From Shewanella frigidimarina (GTDB lineage: Bacteria > Pseudomonadota > Gammaproteobacteria > Enterobacterales > Shewanellaceae): DNA of 64,000 bases. Positions 28,603 to 37,196 of the stretch are shown here, piece by piece (position 1 is the first letter of the stretch; the number at the start of each line of letters is the position of its first letter). The translations under genes were made by a program, and so were the position numbers. The stretch lies in contig NZ_RKKE01000002.1 of NCBI RefSeq assembly GCF_003797125.1, positions 533,661-597,660 on the forward strand, read 5' to 3'. The notes beneath the pieces were generated by a model. That model saw nothing but the letters and a program-made list of their open reading frames with translations. It was not told the DNA's origin and did no database searches.

Positions 28603-29029
28603 GATAAATCACCTTTGCCCTATCGGTAAATGCCATTACCATCGACGACATCAAATCCTTAAACACTTTACCAAACGCCATATCAACCAGCATGTTTGAA
28701 AATTCAAAGTCCAAATCAAATTCAACTTTACAGGCATCTTCAGTCAGCTCAGTAAATTTCCACAAGCCATGCATGTGCTTAAACGGGCCATTTTCCAATT
28801 CAAGTGAAATCGATTTAGCTTGGATCACTTGGTTGCGGGTGGTAAATGTTTTACTGATCCCCGCCTTACTGACATCAACCGATGCCACCATGGTTTGACC
28901 ATCAAACTCAAGCACCTTACCACCGACACAGCCCGGTAGAAAAGCATGATACGATTCAACATCATTGACTAAATCATACATCTGTAAGGCACTAAATCTA
29001 ACCAGCATACTTTTGGAAATCTTGGGCAT
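28595..29029 (-). CDS. ratA: RatA/Coq10-like START-fold protein
   Basis: A 144-residue polyketide-cyclase/START-fold protein: MPKISKSMLVRFSALQMYDLVNDVESYHAFLPGC, GISKTFTTRNQ, KHMHGLWKFTEL and CKVEFDLDFEFSN. Homologues are called RatA (inhibitor of 70S subunit association in E. coli) or ubiquinone-binding Coq10-like, and the sequence alone does not decide between them. It is followed by rnfH with an eight-base overlap and is divergent from smpB, the arrangement seen in E. coli and Vibrio. Confidence 0.9.
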   Translation of the reverse strand: MPKISKSMLVRFSALQMYDLVNDVESYHAFLPGCVGGKVLEFDGQTMVASVDVSKAGISKTFTTRNQVIQAKSISLELENGPFKHMHGLWKFTELTEDACKVEFDLDFEFSNMLVDMAFGKVFKDLMSSMVMAFTDRAKVIYRD

Positions 29030-29281
29030 CTGACATCACTATCCTTAATACAATAGTGCGATTTTATCACGTTAAATAAAAAAGGCATCTCCGAGAGCGT
29101 TAAATCACGTTGGAAATAACACAATCACCAAGAAACTGGGTATAATCGTTGAAATATCAAAAATCTCCCCCATATCTATTAGTTAATAGTATTAGCATAA
29201 TAGAGTTTATCAAATGGGCTCACTGCGGGTTGTCCAGCACCATCCTTCAGGTCAATAACGGCAATCAGAACGGTAATAATA

Positions 29282-29770
29282 ATGGTAAAAAAGAAATCAG
29301 CAAACGCCTCAGCGAGCATCGCACGCAATAAACGCGCGACCTTTGAATACCGCATAGAAGACAAAATCGAAGCGGGATTACAACTTATGGGCTGGGAAGT
29401 TAAGTCCATTCGCATGGGTAAAGTAAATTTATCTGATTGTTATGTCTATATTAAAGAGGGTGAAGCCTTTATGCATGGTTGTACTATTCAACCACTTAAT
29501 ACAGCTTCAACCCATGTAATATGTGATCCAATCAGAACCAAAAAACTGCTATTAAAGCGCAGTGAAATTGACAAACTTGCCGGCCTAATTGAACGTCAAG
29601 GCTACACCTTGGTGCCACTATCAATGTACTGGCGCAAAGGTGCCTGGGTAAAAGTTGAAATTGGCTTAGGTAAAGGTAAAAAAGATCACGACAAACGTGA
29701 AGACACCAAAGAACGCGAGTGGAAAATTGAAAAAGCTCGTGTAATGAAAAAAGACAAAGAAAACGCTTAA
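29282..29770 (+). CDS. smpB: SsrA-binding protein SmpB
   Basis: SmpB delivers tmRNA to stalled ribosomes. The 162-residue protein has the OB-fold core [37 protein letters not shown], then [16 protein letters not shown] residues ([15 protein letters not shown]), and the C-terminal basic tail [27 protein letters not shown] that folds as a helix in the ribosomal mRNA channel. It sits 146 bases before ssrA on the same strand, the classic arrangement. The ribosome binding site is weak. Confidence 0.97.
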   Translation: MVKKKSANASASIARNKRATFEYRIEDKIEAGLQLMGWEVKSIRMGKVNLSDCYVYIKEGEAFMHGCTIQPLNTASTHVICDPIRTKKLLLKRSEIDKLAGLIERQGYTLVPLSMYWRKGAWVKVEIGLGKGKKDHDKREDTKEREWKIEKARVMKKDKENA

Positions 29771-29915
29771 TCTCGTTGATAGGCCACTGAAACAATTAAA
29801 ATTGATAAGTTGTTATTGAACACAGGCCTATAACGAACAGATAGTGAACAAACGATTATATTTTGTTAATGGACACTAGGTATTCATCTAACAAAGCGTT
29901 ATAGTTAACTCAATT

Positions 29916-30271
29916 GGGGGCGATTCTGGATTCGACAGGATTCACGAAACCCAAGGAGCATGTCGAGGGGCGGTTGGCCTCGTAAAAAGCCGCACCGTTA
30001 TAGTTGCAAACGACTCTAACTACTCTCTAGCAGCTTAGGCTAGCTAGCCATCAACCACACGTTTCGCACGTGGACAGTGGATTCTGATGGTCATATTACA
30101 GTGTGCTAGCGAGGGAACTCCGTCCGGGGGTGAACCGCGAAACAGTACCGGACTCACCAAGTAGCATCCTGTCTTTCGGAGACTGCTTGGTTAAATAAAA
30201 GAGAGACTAAACATGTAGTGCCGAGGATGTAGGCTTTCTGGACGCGGGTTCAAGTCCCGCCGCCTCCACCA
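29916..30271 (+). ncRNA. ssrA: Transfer-messenger RNA (ssrA)
   Basis: About 356 bases. The 5' acceptor strand GGGGGCG (29916-29922) is followed by ATTCTGGATTCGACAGG and pairs with CGCCTCC near the 3' end, which closes with encoded CCA plus A at 30271. The T-arm GGGTTCAAGTCCC is present. The resume codon GCA at 30006 opens the tag ANDSNYSLAA, ending at TAG 30036-30038. The A-N-D...LAA pattern is as in Shewanella. A likely -10 box TATAGT lies at 29900-29905. A strong terminator follows. Confidence 0.97.
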
Positions 30272-30279
30272 ATTACCGA

Positions 30280-30310
30280 AAGGGCTTAGCAGCAATGCTA
30301 AGCCCTTTTT
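30280..30310 (+). terminator. Terminator downstream of ssrA
   Basis: Long perfect stem AGGGCTTAGC / GCTAAGCCCT with a six-base loop and T5. It begins nine bases after the tmRNA 3' end. Confidence 0.92.
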
Positions 30311-30451
30311 CTTTATCTGCTAGCTCAGTTTAATCCGCTTTATTTTTGTGGTTGGATGAGTTTTATTATCCAATTAGTTTATTCGATACCAACACTTCAT
30401 TGATACTTATTGCCTAGGCAACATTTACATCGTTAATGCCAATTTCAATCT

Positions 30452-30740
30452 TCATATTAAACAGTTATGAGTATGATAATATCGCTTTTTGAATATAAGC
30501 AACGTCGTGGCGCTTCGCCCACACCCGACCAAGAAGGGAAAAACTGCTTTCCCCTCTTGGATCTCCCCAGCAGCTCCGACAAAGTGTTGATCCTCATAGC
30601 TATAATAAAAATCGCCTAACGGCTCAGATGGTACATCCATGTACCCCTGAGCCTGTGCCATCATCCATGATGTCACTACGGCATTTTCATCACGCTATTT
30701 CGGACACTTCGGACGGAGAATCATTGAGCCTGCGGGTTAA
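30452..30740. other. Non-coding accessory stretch downstream of tmRNA, possible interspersed repeat remnant
   Basis: This stretch has a higher GC content than its neighbours and contains several inverted segments (GAAGGGAAAA..., TTCGGACACTTCGGAC, CCCCTCTTGG). The longest open frame, 74 codons on the minus strand, has no ribosome binding site or family features. From memory it resembles dispersed repeats seen in Shewanella genomes, but I cannot confirm that. It sits between tmRNA and an accessory gene, a common integration hot spot. Confidence 0.35.
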
Positions 30741-30864
30741 TTTCAAATCGAAGAGTTACTATGGTTAGAGCTTTACTTTAAAGTATCTTATTTAGACCAT
30801 ATTCAGTTAACAGCTATACAATATTTGACTAAATGGACGAATTTACATTATTAGGAAGATAACT

Positions 30865-31620
30865 ATGCAGATTGAAAACGCTAAAGAATGGCGACAAAAA
30901 TACCAGCTAAATAGAGACGATAACATAACGATATGGCGATATCTCAGTCTAGAAAAATGGTTATCCATGCTAACTACCCAAAAAATGGTATTTTCAAAAT
31001 TAGCAGAGTTTTCTGATAGAAATGAAGTTGAATACCTAATTAATATTCTTACAAAAGATAATAAAAAGCAGCTTGGTAAAAGTTTAGTAGACCATATTGC
31101 GCATTTAAAACATGATTATTATGCTGTGTGCTGGAATGCTAAAGAAGGTGAATGCCGCTCACTTTGGTATGCATATACTGGGAATGCTAGGCTTGGAGTT
31201 GCAATACAATCTTCTGTTAAATCATTTTTTCGCAGTGTTGGATTTACGAACCCCTCACCTAGTTGCTACAAAGTAGCTTATGGGGTAATTACAGAAAACC
31301 CTGAATATCTGCAGATGAATGAACTTCCACTTTGTTGTAAATCAATAGCCTATGAGAGTGAGAATGAAATAAGGTTCTTACTAAACAATAGTACTGCTAG
31401 AACCGATTGGTCTAATATACCAGTTACATCTACAGCACCAGAGCTCCAGCCTCCGGTGATACAATTTGATTGTGACCTCAACATGCTTACAGAAGGATTT
31501 ATGATTTCTCCTTTTGCTTCTGAGTGGCAAAAAGAAGCCATCCTTGAAACCACAAGAAAACTAGCACCAGAAATCATGGATAAATATATCAAATCAAGTA
31601 TTAATGAGCATAATAGCTAG
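30865..31620 (+). CDS. DUF2971 family protein
   Basis: A 251-residue protein with DUF2971 features: IWRYLSLEKWLSMLTTQKMVFSKLAEFSDRNE near the N terminus, CWNAKEGECRSLWYAYTGN in the middle and YESENEIRFLL later. DUF2971 proteins are scattered accessory genes, often near mobile elements or defence genes; a biochemical activity is not established to my knowledge. The gene is more AT-rich than its neighbours and stands alone after tmRNA, consistent with horizontal acquisition. The ATG has GGAAGAT upstream. No transposase or integrase is nearby. Confidence 0.72.
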   Translation: MQIENAKEWRQKYQLNRDDNITIWRYLSLEKWLSMLTTQKMVFSKLAEFSDRNEVEYLINILTKDNKKQLGKSLVDHIAHLKHDYYAVCWNAKEGECRSLWYAYTGNARLGVAIQSSVKSFFRSVGFTNPSPSCYKVAYGVITENPEYLQMNELPLCCKSIAYESENEIRFLLNNSTARTDWSNIPVTSTAPELQPPVIQFDCDLNMLTEGFMISPFASEWQKEAILETTRKLAPEIMDKYIKSSINEHNS

Positions 31621-31908
31621 TAGGCTAAAATTTAGTCACGTAACGTGCAAGTGGTAGATTCAGTGTAACTGTCACTTGAGTTGCACATTTTTTCCAAGTC
31701 AAACTTTTCCAAGACTATATAATCAACAACAGCACTTCTAGTCATGCTGTTGCACATAGTCAAATTTATTGACTCTGGCTACATTACTAATAAGAGTAGG
31801 CAAAAGCGTCCATAAAAAATCCCTGCTGGCATTGCTGCCTGCGGGGATTTTTTGTTAATCAGCCTAAAGCTGATTAATGGTCACTTATAACGACTAGTTC
31901 AATCGTTA
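31621..31908. other. Intergenic region with convergent terminator
   Basis: No coding frame. Short dyads (GCAAGTGG ... CACTTG) lie around 31650-31690, and one strong terminator is listed separately. Confidence 0.4.
31814..31853. terminator. Bidirectional terminator between DUF2971 and phnA genes
   Basis: Hairpin AATCCC...GGGATT with imperfect internal GC pairs, flanked by A6 and T6. Works for either convergent transcript. Confidence 0.8.
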
Positions 31909-32253
31909 TTAGCTTTGTTTTTTAACAAACTTCGATTTCAGCATCATTTGGCCGTTGCCATCGACTTTACAGTCAATGTCGTGGTCGCCGTCGACAAAGT
32001 GGTTGATCACTGCTTTAGTGCCGACTTTAAGCACGAGTGATGAACCTTTTACTTTAAGGTCTTTGATTAAGGTGACTTTGTCGCCTTCTGCTAATAAATT
32101 GCCGTTGGCATCTTTTAAAATGATGGCGTCTGGATCAACCACTTCTTCATTTGGGTTCCATTCATTGGCGCATTCTGGGCAAATTAACAATGTGCCGTCT
32201 GAATAAGCGTACGGAGACTCACATTTTGGGCATGGCGGGATTACATCACTCAT
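31909..32253 (-). CDS. yjdM: PhnA/YjdM family zinc-ribbon protein
   Basis: A 114-residue protein with an N-terminal zinc ribbon (CPKC ... CPEC, residues 8-31) and the PhnA C-terminal SH3-like domain ([38 protein letters not shown], then [22 protein letters not shown]). The name alkylphosphonate utilisation protein is historical; phosphonate-cleaving activity belongs to an unrelated protein and this family's role is unclear. No phn genes are nearby. It is monocistronic, with AGAGAG before the ATG. Confidence 0.92.
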   Translation of the reverse strand: MSDVIPPCPKCESPYAYSDGTLLICPECANEWNPNEEVVDPDAIILKDANGNLLAEGDKVTLIKDLKVKGSSLVLKVGTKAVINHFVDGDHDIDCKVDGNGQMMLKSKFVKKQS

Positions 32254-32503
32254 ATCTTTACTCTCTGTGTTCTTGGCAGTTGTCGAATAAGTTAATAGCG
32301 CTAATACGCAGTTCGACAGGCTTTATCGATTGGCGTGAGATAGAAAAACATCTACCCTGCCGAATATTGTAATAACATTATAATGCCATTATCACAAATT
32401 GACTACCCTAGGGTGATAAACCAGCTGATCCACTAGCCTGCTAACGTGACTATTGGAATTACCACTAGTGTCACCAATAGCCTAACAATAGGCGAATTGA
32501 AGC

Positions 32504-32695
32504 TTAGCTTTTTACTTGTGGATTAGGGCGACTTTGATTGTCACCAAAGCTCACATCATGCTTTTCGAGGTATTCGCGAATAAGCTGACGGGTGACTTGT
32601 GATGGGGTGAGATCTTGCGCAGCACACAGTTGTTCAAATGCCTGCTTTTTTAGCGGGTCCATTAATACAGTAAAACGTGCAGTTTTATTTTCCAC
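32504..32695 (-). CDS. Small ribbon-helix-helix (CopG/Arc-like) protein
   Basis: A 63-residue protein: RFTVLMDPLKKQAFEQLCAAQDLTPSQVTRQLIREYLEKH fits one beta strand followed by two helices of the CopG/MetJ-Arc fold, so it is probably a dimeric DNA-binding regulator. It starts at GTG 32695 with AAAGG upstream. No toxin gene adjoins it, so it is not obviously an antitoxin. About 200 bases with no gene lie on each side. Target unknown. Confidence 0.72.
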   Translation of the reverse strand: MENKTARFTVLMDPLKKQAFEQLCAAQDLTPSQVTRQLIREYLEKHDVSFGDNQSRPNPQVKS

Positions 32696-32895
32696 AGTGG
32701 GCTAGCCTTTCATTACGACATGATAATTTGATTATAATGTAGTGTGTGGCTAAAGACCATATTCAGTATTTTTTATTCGCTGAACGATTCACTTGAGCTG
32801 TTCATTAGAGCTATTAACTAAAACCATTTACTCGAGCTAAGAAACAACTAGGCTGGTTAAACCTAATGATGCCCTAGCCCGAGTGTGTTTAGCTG

Positions 32896-34221
32896 TTAAG
32901 CAATGCTCGCTAAACGTGGTAACAGCGCTTTAAAAGTCGGTCTGGTTGATGAACTGTGCTGCAAGCAATCTTGCACTAACTGGCGCAACATTGCCGCTTG
33001 TGGTGTGTCTGGGTTATCGATGAGGTTTAGCATGTCATCGACCAAATAACCAAACGCCCTAACCTCAATAGCTTGCATTAATTGCAAATGCTGTGGGGTG
33101 AACTGCTTTAAATTTGAGGCGGCGCCAAAATCACCAAACAGCACGTTATCGTGGGTATTTATCATGATGTTGTGGGCATAAATATCACCATGACTTATAC
33201 CATTTTGGTGTAAGTGAGCCAAAATATCAGCCATTTGGCTGGCAATATGAGTAATGCGCGCCCAGGTAAATACCGTTTGCGCTTCAAAAGTGTCACGGCT
33301 ACAGGTTTGCAACGACGGCGGTAAACCTAAATTGCCGTAGCTTGGCGGAATAAGTTGCATCACTAAACCCAGTTGTTCTGGTTGATTAATTTGTGCCACC
33401 ACATTAATCAAATTAGGGTGCTCGCCAGCGGTTAAGCAACAATCAAGCTCATCTGCTGGATAACCATCACTGGTTACCATGCCCTTAAACAATTTAATTG
33501 CGACATCAGCGTCGCTGCTAAAGCTTGTGTCAACTGAGCTTTCTGTATGGTGAGTTGCTTGATAAATTAATCCAGATGCGCCCTGCCCGAGTAACTGACC
33601 TAACGTAAACTGGGTTAATGGCACTATAGGTACGCGAGTATTATCGCAATGTTCTACATGACTAAACGCGTTACCTGCAAAAGCCAACCAGGCTAAGTTA
33701 GGTAGCTCAAATAACCAATATGGTAAGGCGGTAAGCTGGTTAGCCGATAAACGGATAAGAGCCAATTGATGACAATTAGCCATACTATTAGGCAGTGCGG
33801 TTAATCGGTTACCCGCTAACGCGAGTTTTTCCAGACGATGACACTGACCTAAACTGTCTGGCAACTGCTCAATGTGGTTATCGGTTAATATTAACCAACG
33901 AGTTTGCTTTGGAATGGATGTTTCGGGTACGGTGCGAATTTGATTGGCTTTAAAACCTATCATTTCGAGCTTTGGACACTGGCCTAATACGGCTGGTAGA
34001 TGTTCAAATAGGTTATTCGACACAAACAAGATTTTGAGTTGATGCAAGTCAGCAAAGTTATCGGGCAATGACGATAATTGGTTATTGCTAAGATCGAGTA
34101 CTTCTAGAGTATCGGCTAACTCAAACAGTTTTACAGGAAACTCCGTCAGTTGTTCTGCGATATTGACTCGTTGATAACCCAGTAACAAACCATCATTTAA
34201 TTGTTGCAGTGTTTGCATCAT
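32896..34221 (-). CDS. Leucine-rich repeat protein fused to a protein kinase-like domain
   Basis: About 441 residues. Residues 35-190 carry leucine-rich repeats of the LDLSNNQLSSLPDNF type. A kinase-like domain follows, with glycine loop LGQGASGLIYQA (about 210), VAIKLFKG lysine (about 243), catalytic loop HGDIYAHN (about 344, HGD in place of the canonical HRD) and DFG in FGDFGAAS (about 364). The motifs suggest an active kinase, perhaps Ser/Thr or small-molecule. I start at ATG 34221 because AAAGAG lies upstream; the longer reading would cross the upstream terminator. There is no signal peptide. It stands alone and its substrate is unknown. Confidence 0.86.
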   Translation of the reverse strand: MMQTLQQLNDGLLLGYQRVNIAEQLTEFPVKLFELADTLEVLDLSNNQLSSLPDNFADLHQLKILFVSNNLFEHLPAVLGQCPKLEMIGFKANQIRTVPETSIPKQTRWLILTDNHIEQLPDSLGQCHRLEKLALAGNRLTALPNSMANCHQLALIRLSANQLTALPYWLFELPNLAWLAFAGNAFSHVEHCDNTRVPIVPLTQFTLGQLLGQGASGLIYQATHHTESSVDTSFSSDADVAIKLFKGMVTSDGYPADELDCCLTAGEHPNLINVVAQINQPEQLGLVMQLIPPSYGNLGLPPSLQTCSRDTFEAQTVFTWARITHIASQMADILAHLHQNGISHGDIYAHNIMINTHDNVLFGDFGAASNLKQFTPQHLQLMQAIEVRAFGYLVDDMLNLIDNPDTPQAAMLRQLVQDCLQHSSSTRPTFKALLPRLASIA

Positions 34222-34285
34222 GTTTCTCTTTGCCGAAAATTGTCGACATAGTAATAGAGTGCACCCACTGAGACAAATTTCTGCC

Positions 34286-34312
34286 AAAAAAAGACCACAG
34301 CAAAAGCTGTGG
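34286..34312 (-). terminator. Terminator after the ene-reductase gene
   Basis: Stem CCACAGC / GCTGTGG with a four-base loop followed on the minus strand by T7. It lies about 145 bases past the ene-reductase stop and 65 bases before the LRR-kinase start, so the two genes are separate units. Confidence 0.85.
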
Positions 34313-34457
34313 CCAAGACGGATGCTAAAAAACAAAAATTGGGGTTGATGACTTTAGCGCCATTTCTAACATAGAAAATACTGCTTAGAAATGGATTCCT
34401 ACAAACTACGTTTTACTAACCTCTGCTGAAATCAGTAACGTAAAACAACAAACTAGG

Positions 34458-35501
34458 TTAAATCAATTCCGTTAACATGGTATCGGCGTATGCCACTAAT
34501 TCGCCGCCATCACGTACTTTTGCCACATAATCTGGATTAGCAATAAATGGACGGCCAATAGCCAACAAATCAAACTTGTTGTCGGTAATGGCTGCACTAC
34601 CCGTTTCGGCGGTGTAGCTACCTACACCCACTAAGGTGCCAGTGTAAACACTGCGTAGGTAGGTCGATATGCTGCCACCTAAGTAATCGAACTGCATTGA
34701 ATCGTCAAAAATACCGCCATGTAAAAATGCTAAATTGCGTTTAGCTAACTCAGGTAACAAGTAGTCAAACACGTCACGGTCGCGTGGATCGGTAGCCATA
34801 TTGAAATAGGCACCTGGAGAAACGCGAATAGCGGTGCGATCTGCGCCAATTCTGGCAACAATAGCGTCAACTACTTCTAAAGCAAAACGTGACATGTTTT
34901 CAGGGGTTTGGCCGTATTCGTCCTCACGACGGTTACTGTCATGATGTAAGAATTGATCAATTAAATAACCATTAGCACCATGAATCTCGACACCATCAAA
35001 ACCAGCATCAATCGCATTTGCAGCTGCTTGAGCATAATCAACAACTAACTGCTTAATATCATCTAACGTGGCAGCCTTTGGCGTTTGGTAAACTAATTCG
35101 CGCATTCTAGGCACAGTACCTTCAACAGCTTGTGCAGAAGCAGATAATACGTCGCCACCATCAAAAAAATGTGGATGTGCTACACGGCCAGTGTGCCAAA
35201 GCTGAGCAAAAATTTTTCCGTCATTTTTGTGCACCGCATCGGTCACTACGCGCCAGCCGTCAATTTGAGCTGGAGTAAATAAACCAGGGGTATTTGGATA
35301 GCCTTGTGCATCTGGACGAATAATTGTCGCTTCACTGATAATCAAACCCGCTTCAGCACGGCGAGCATAATAGTCTGCAATAGCTTGAGTAGGAACAAGA
35401 TCATCATCCGCCATACAACGCGTTAATGGTGCCATTAAAATCTTGTTTGATAATGTTAGGGTGTCATTGAGTTTGTATGGTGTAAATAAACTTGCCGTCA
35501 T
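34458..35501 (-). CDS. Old yellow enzyme family ene-reductase (NemA-like)
   Basis: A 347-residue FMN-dependent alkene reductase. The motifs are LSNKILMAPLTRCMADDD (FMN site), IFAQLWHTGRVAHP (substrate H/N region), GFDGVEIHGANGYLIDQFLHHDSNRREDEYGQ (the strongest family signature) and LLAIGRPFIANPDYVAK. Members reduce activated C=C bonds, nitro compounds and N-ethylmaleimide with NADPH. I start at ATG 35501 because AGGAGAT precedes it. It is divergent from a TetR regulator, and two operators lie between. This is the NemR-NemA type layout, though the identity of the inducer is inference. Confidence 0.93.
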   Translation of the reverse strand: MTASLFTPYKLNDTLTLSNKILMAPLTRCMADDDLVPTQAIADYYARRAEAGLIISEATIIRPDAQGYPNTPGLFTPAQIDGWRVVTDAVHKNDGKIFAQLWHTGRVAHPHFFDGGDVLSASAQAVEGTVPRMRELVYQTPKAATLDDIKQLVVDYAQAAANAIDAGFDGVEIHGANGYLIDQFLHHDSNRREDEYGQTPENMSRFALEVVDAIVARIGADRTAIRVSPGAYFNMATDPRDRDVFDYLLPELAKRNLAFLHGGIFDDSMQFDYLGGSISTYLRSVYTGTLVGVGSYTAETGSAAITDNKFDLLAIGRPFIANPDYVAKVRDGGELVAYADTMLTELI

Positions 35502-35515
35502 GTGCGATCTCCTTT

Positions 35516-35561
35516 CTTGAATATACATTCAAGATTAATCTTAATTGAATACACATTCAAG
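35516..35561. promoter_or_regulatory. Paired TetR-type operators
   Basis: Two near-identical palindromes, CTTGAATATACATTCAAG (35516-35533) and ATTGAATACACATTCAAG (35544-35561), centred 28 bases apart. The first abuts the ene-reductase ribosome binding site. This strongly suggests binding by the adjoining TetR protein, repressing the reductase and perhaps itself. Confidence 0.75.
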
Positions 35562-35645
35562 TATTTTTTGAATAATCGATCAAATGTAGTTAGACTCGAG
35601 CGTTATGAGTTATCACGCTTTGTTGTTGACCAGAAGTGACCAGAT

Positions 35646-36242
35646 ATGAGACACGCTGAATTTGATAGAGAAACGGTTTTACGCGCTGCAATGAGCACCT
35701 TTTTAGTGAATGGATACGCTAAAACCAGCATGCAAGATCTCACTAAAGCAACGGGGCTACATCCGGGGTCAATTTACTGTGCCTTTGATAATAAAAAAGG
35801 CTTATTTATTGCTGCTATTGAGCAATACCAACAAGATCGTAATGAACAGTTTCAGCAATTGTTTGCCAATGACCGATCAGCAGTCGACAACTTAGGTGCT
35901 TATTTAGCGCTAATCGTACAAGAATGTTTAAGCTGTGATGCAACCCAGGCGTGTTTACTGACCAAGTCACTCAGTGAAATGGGCGAGCAAGATGAACAAA
36001 TAAAACAAATGACTTGCCAGTTTTTACAGCTATGGCACCAGTCACTTGCAATGGTGTTCGATACAGCAAAAGCGCAGAAGCTGATAGCACAGGACAGCGA
36101 CAGTCAATTTTTAGCGCAGTATTTAGTGATGGGAATATACGGTTTACGAACAGTGGCTCACACTCAGCCTAATGAGCAAGTATTACAGCCTTTAGCAGAT
36201 AAACTGTTAGCTGATTTACTACGCTGTGAGCCGGTAAAATAG
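35646..36242 (+). CDS. TetR/AcrR family transcriptional regulator (NemR-like)
   Basis: A 198-residue regulator. The N-terminal HTH reads FDRETVLRAAMSTFLVNGYAKTSMQDLTKATGLHPGSIYCAFDNKKGLFIAAIEQY, a textbook TetR DNA-binding domain. The ligand-binding part has cysteines at CLSCDATQACLLTKS, which in NemR-like sensors can react with electrophiles, and this fits control of an ene-reductase. It is divergent from that gene with the paired operators between. The ribosome binding site is weak. Confidence 0.9.
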   Translation: MRHAEFDRETVLRAAMSTFLVNGYAKTSMQDLTKATGLHPGSIYCAFDNKKGLFIAAIEQYQQDRNEQFQQLFANDRSAVDNLGAYLALIVQECLSCDATQACLLTKSLSEMGEQDEQIKQMTCQFLQLWHQSLAMVFDTAKAQKLIAQDSDSQFLAQYLVMGIYGLRTVAHTQPNEQVLQPLADKLLADLLRCEPVK

Positions 36243-36284
36243 TACAGCTAACTCGCGTGATAAATGCCCACATGTTAAAAATTA

Positions 36285-36316
36285 CAAAAAAAAAGACACT
36301 TCACGTGTCTTTTTTT
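36285..36316. terminator. Bidirectional terminator after the TetR gene
   Basis: Stem AGACAC / GTGTCT with a five-base loop flanked by a long A-run and T8. It serves the TetR gene and the convergent TIGR02922-like gene. Confidence 0.8.
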
Positions 36317-36330
36317 TACTTGAGCTTCAT

Positions 36331-36588
36331 TTAATTTTCTAATTTGCTCATAACTCGTTGTGAGTAAACACGTTCACCCAGTGAGTTAAGTATTTTGCAC
36401 TCGCCTTCTAATACCGCAATAATAGATTTACCTCGACGAAATGATTCAGGGATCATTACACGCCCAGTTTGGCTGATTTGCAGATCGGTCATCACAGCAT
36501 TATGCATTTCTAAACCAACAGGGGCTTCGTAATACAAAATAGTCACCGTCGTATTTGACGTTTGACCTTCAGCAGATTCAGATTTCAT
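36331..36588 (-). CDS. TIGR02922-like small conserved protein
   Basis: About 85 residues from ATG 36588, which has GAGAG upstream; a longer reading from 36642 is possible. The pattern TVTILYYEAPVGLEMHNAV, GRVMIPESFRRGKSIIAVLEGECKILNSLGERVY matches my memory of the TIGR02922 family found in Shewanella, Colwellia and relatives. Its function is unknown. It contains one cysteine and no signal peptide. It is monocistronic. Confidence 0.72.
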   Translation of the reverse strand: MKSESAEGQTSNTTVTILYYEAPVGLEMHNAVMTDLQISQTGRVMIPESFRRGKSIIAVLEGECKILNSLGERVYSQRVMSKLEN

Positions 36589-36642
36589 ATTCGGACTCTC
36601 ATTTCTAACATACTGATTAAGTTTAGAAATGATATTGATCAT

Positions 36643-37196
36643 CTAACTCATCAATACATCTCAGGGTAAAAGGATGAAACAATGGACTTTCAATATTGAG
36701 TTCACCCAATAGAGAAGTCGTTTCTCTTATTTTTATATTTCGGCTTTATACGATAATACACTGTTAAATTGTATTATCGATTTAATGCTCTTAGCACATA
36801 AACTTAACACAACTGATGTGTAAATATGAATACTTATGTCCTGTAAGTGCGAGGTGCTAGCGTTTTATTATGCAGTATTTACACTGTAAACAAGCCTATT
36901 AAACCTCATCTCGGGATGAGAAATAGGCCAACGCAAAAAGTCAGACGATTTCACGAGGGTCATCGCAAACGTTTTTGTTGCCTTATAAACAACACCAATT
37001 TACTTGGCAATTGCAGATCTATTGTACGTGAATGCAACCTAGTGACTAGGGCAAAGGACTGTTTGATAAACTTTTATTATTTTGCTACAAGGTTATTTAT
37101 GCAAAATTTAGAACCAGCACCTAAACAGCACAACTTATTCCTGCTAGAATCGGTGACAATTTTTAGCCTTTAAACATTTAATAAAACGAGATTAAG
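36643..37196. other. 550-base intergenic region before the YebC-like gene
   Basis: No convincing gene. A 108-codon open frame on the plus strand lacks family features and a ribosome binding site. A short dyad CTCATCTCGGGATGAG lies near 36906-36921. The YebC-like promoter is presumably near 37100-37190. Confidence 0.4.

Noticed and set aside
29179..29415. 78-codon minus-strand frame over the smpB start
   Set aside because: Antisense shadow of smpB and its promoter region.
30731..30760. Duplicated tmRNA 3' end (att site)
   Set aside because: GCGGGTTAATTTCAAATC only loosely resembles the tmRNA T-arm; it is not a real direct repeat.
32504..32695. Antitoxin of a type II toxin-antitoxin pair
   Set aside because: The RHH protein has no toxin-sized gene on either side.
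36847..37173. 108-codon plus-strand open frame before the YebC-like gene
   Set aside because: Residue composition is not protein-like, there is no ribosome binding site, and no motif is seen.
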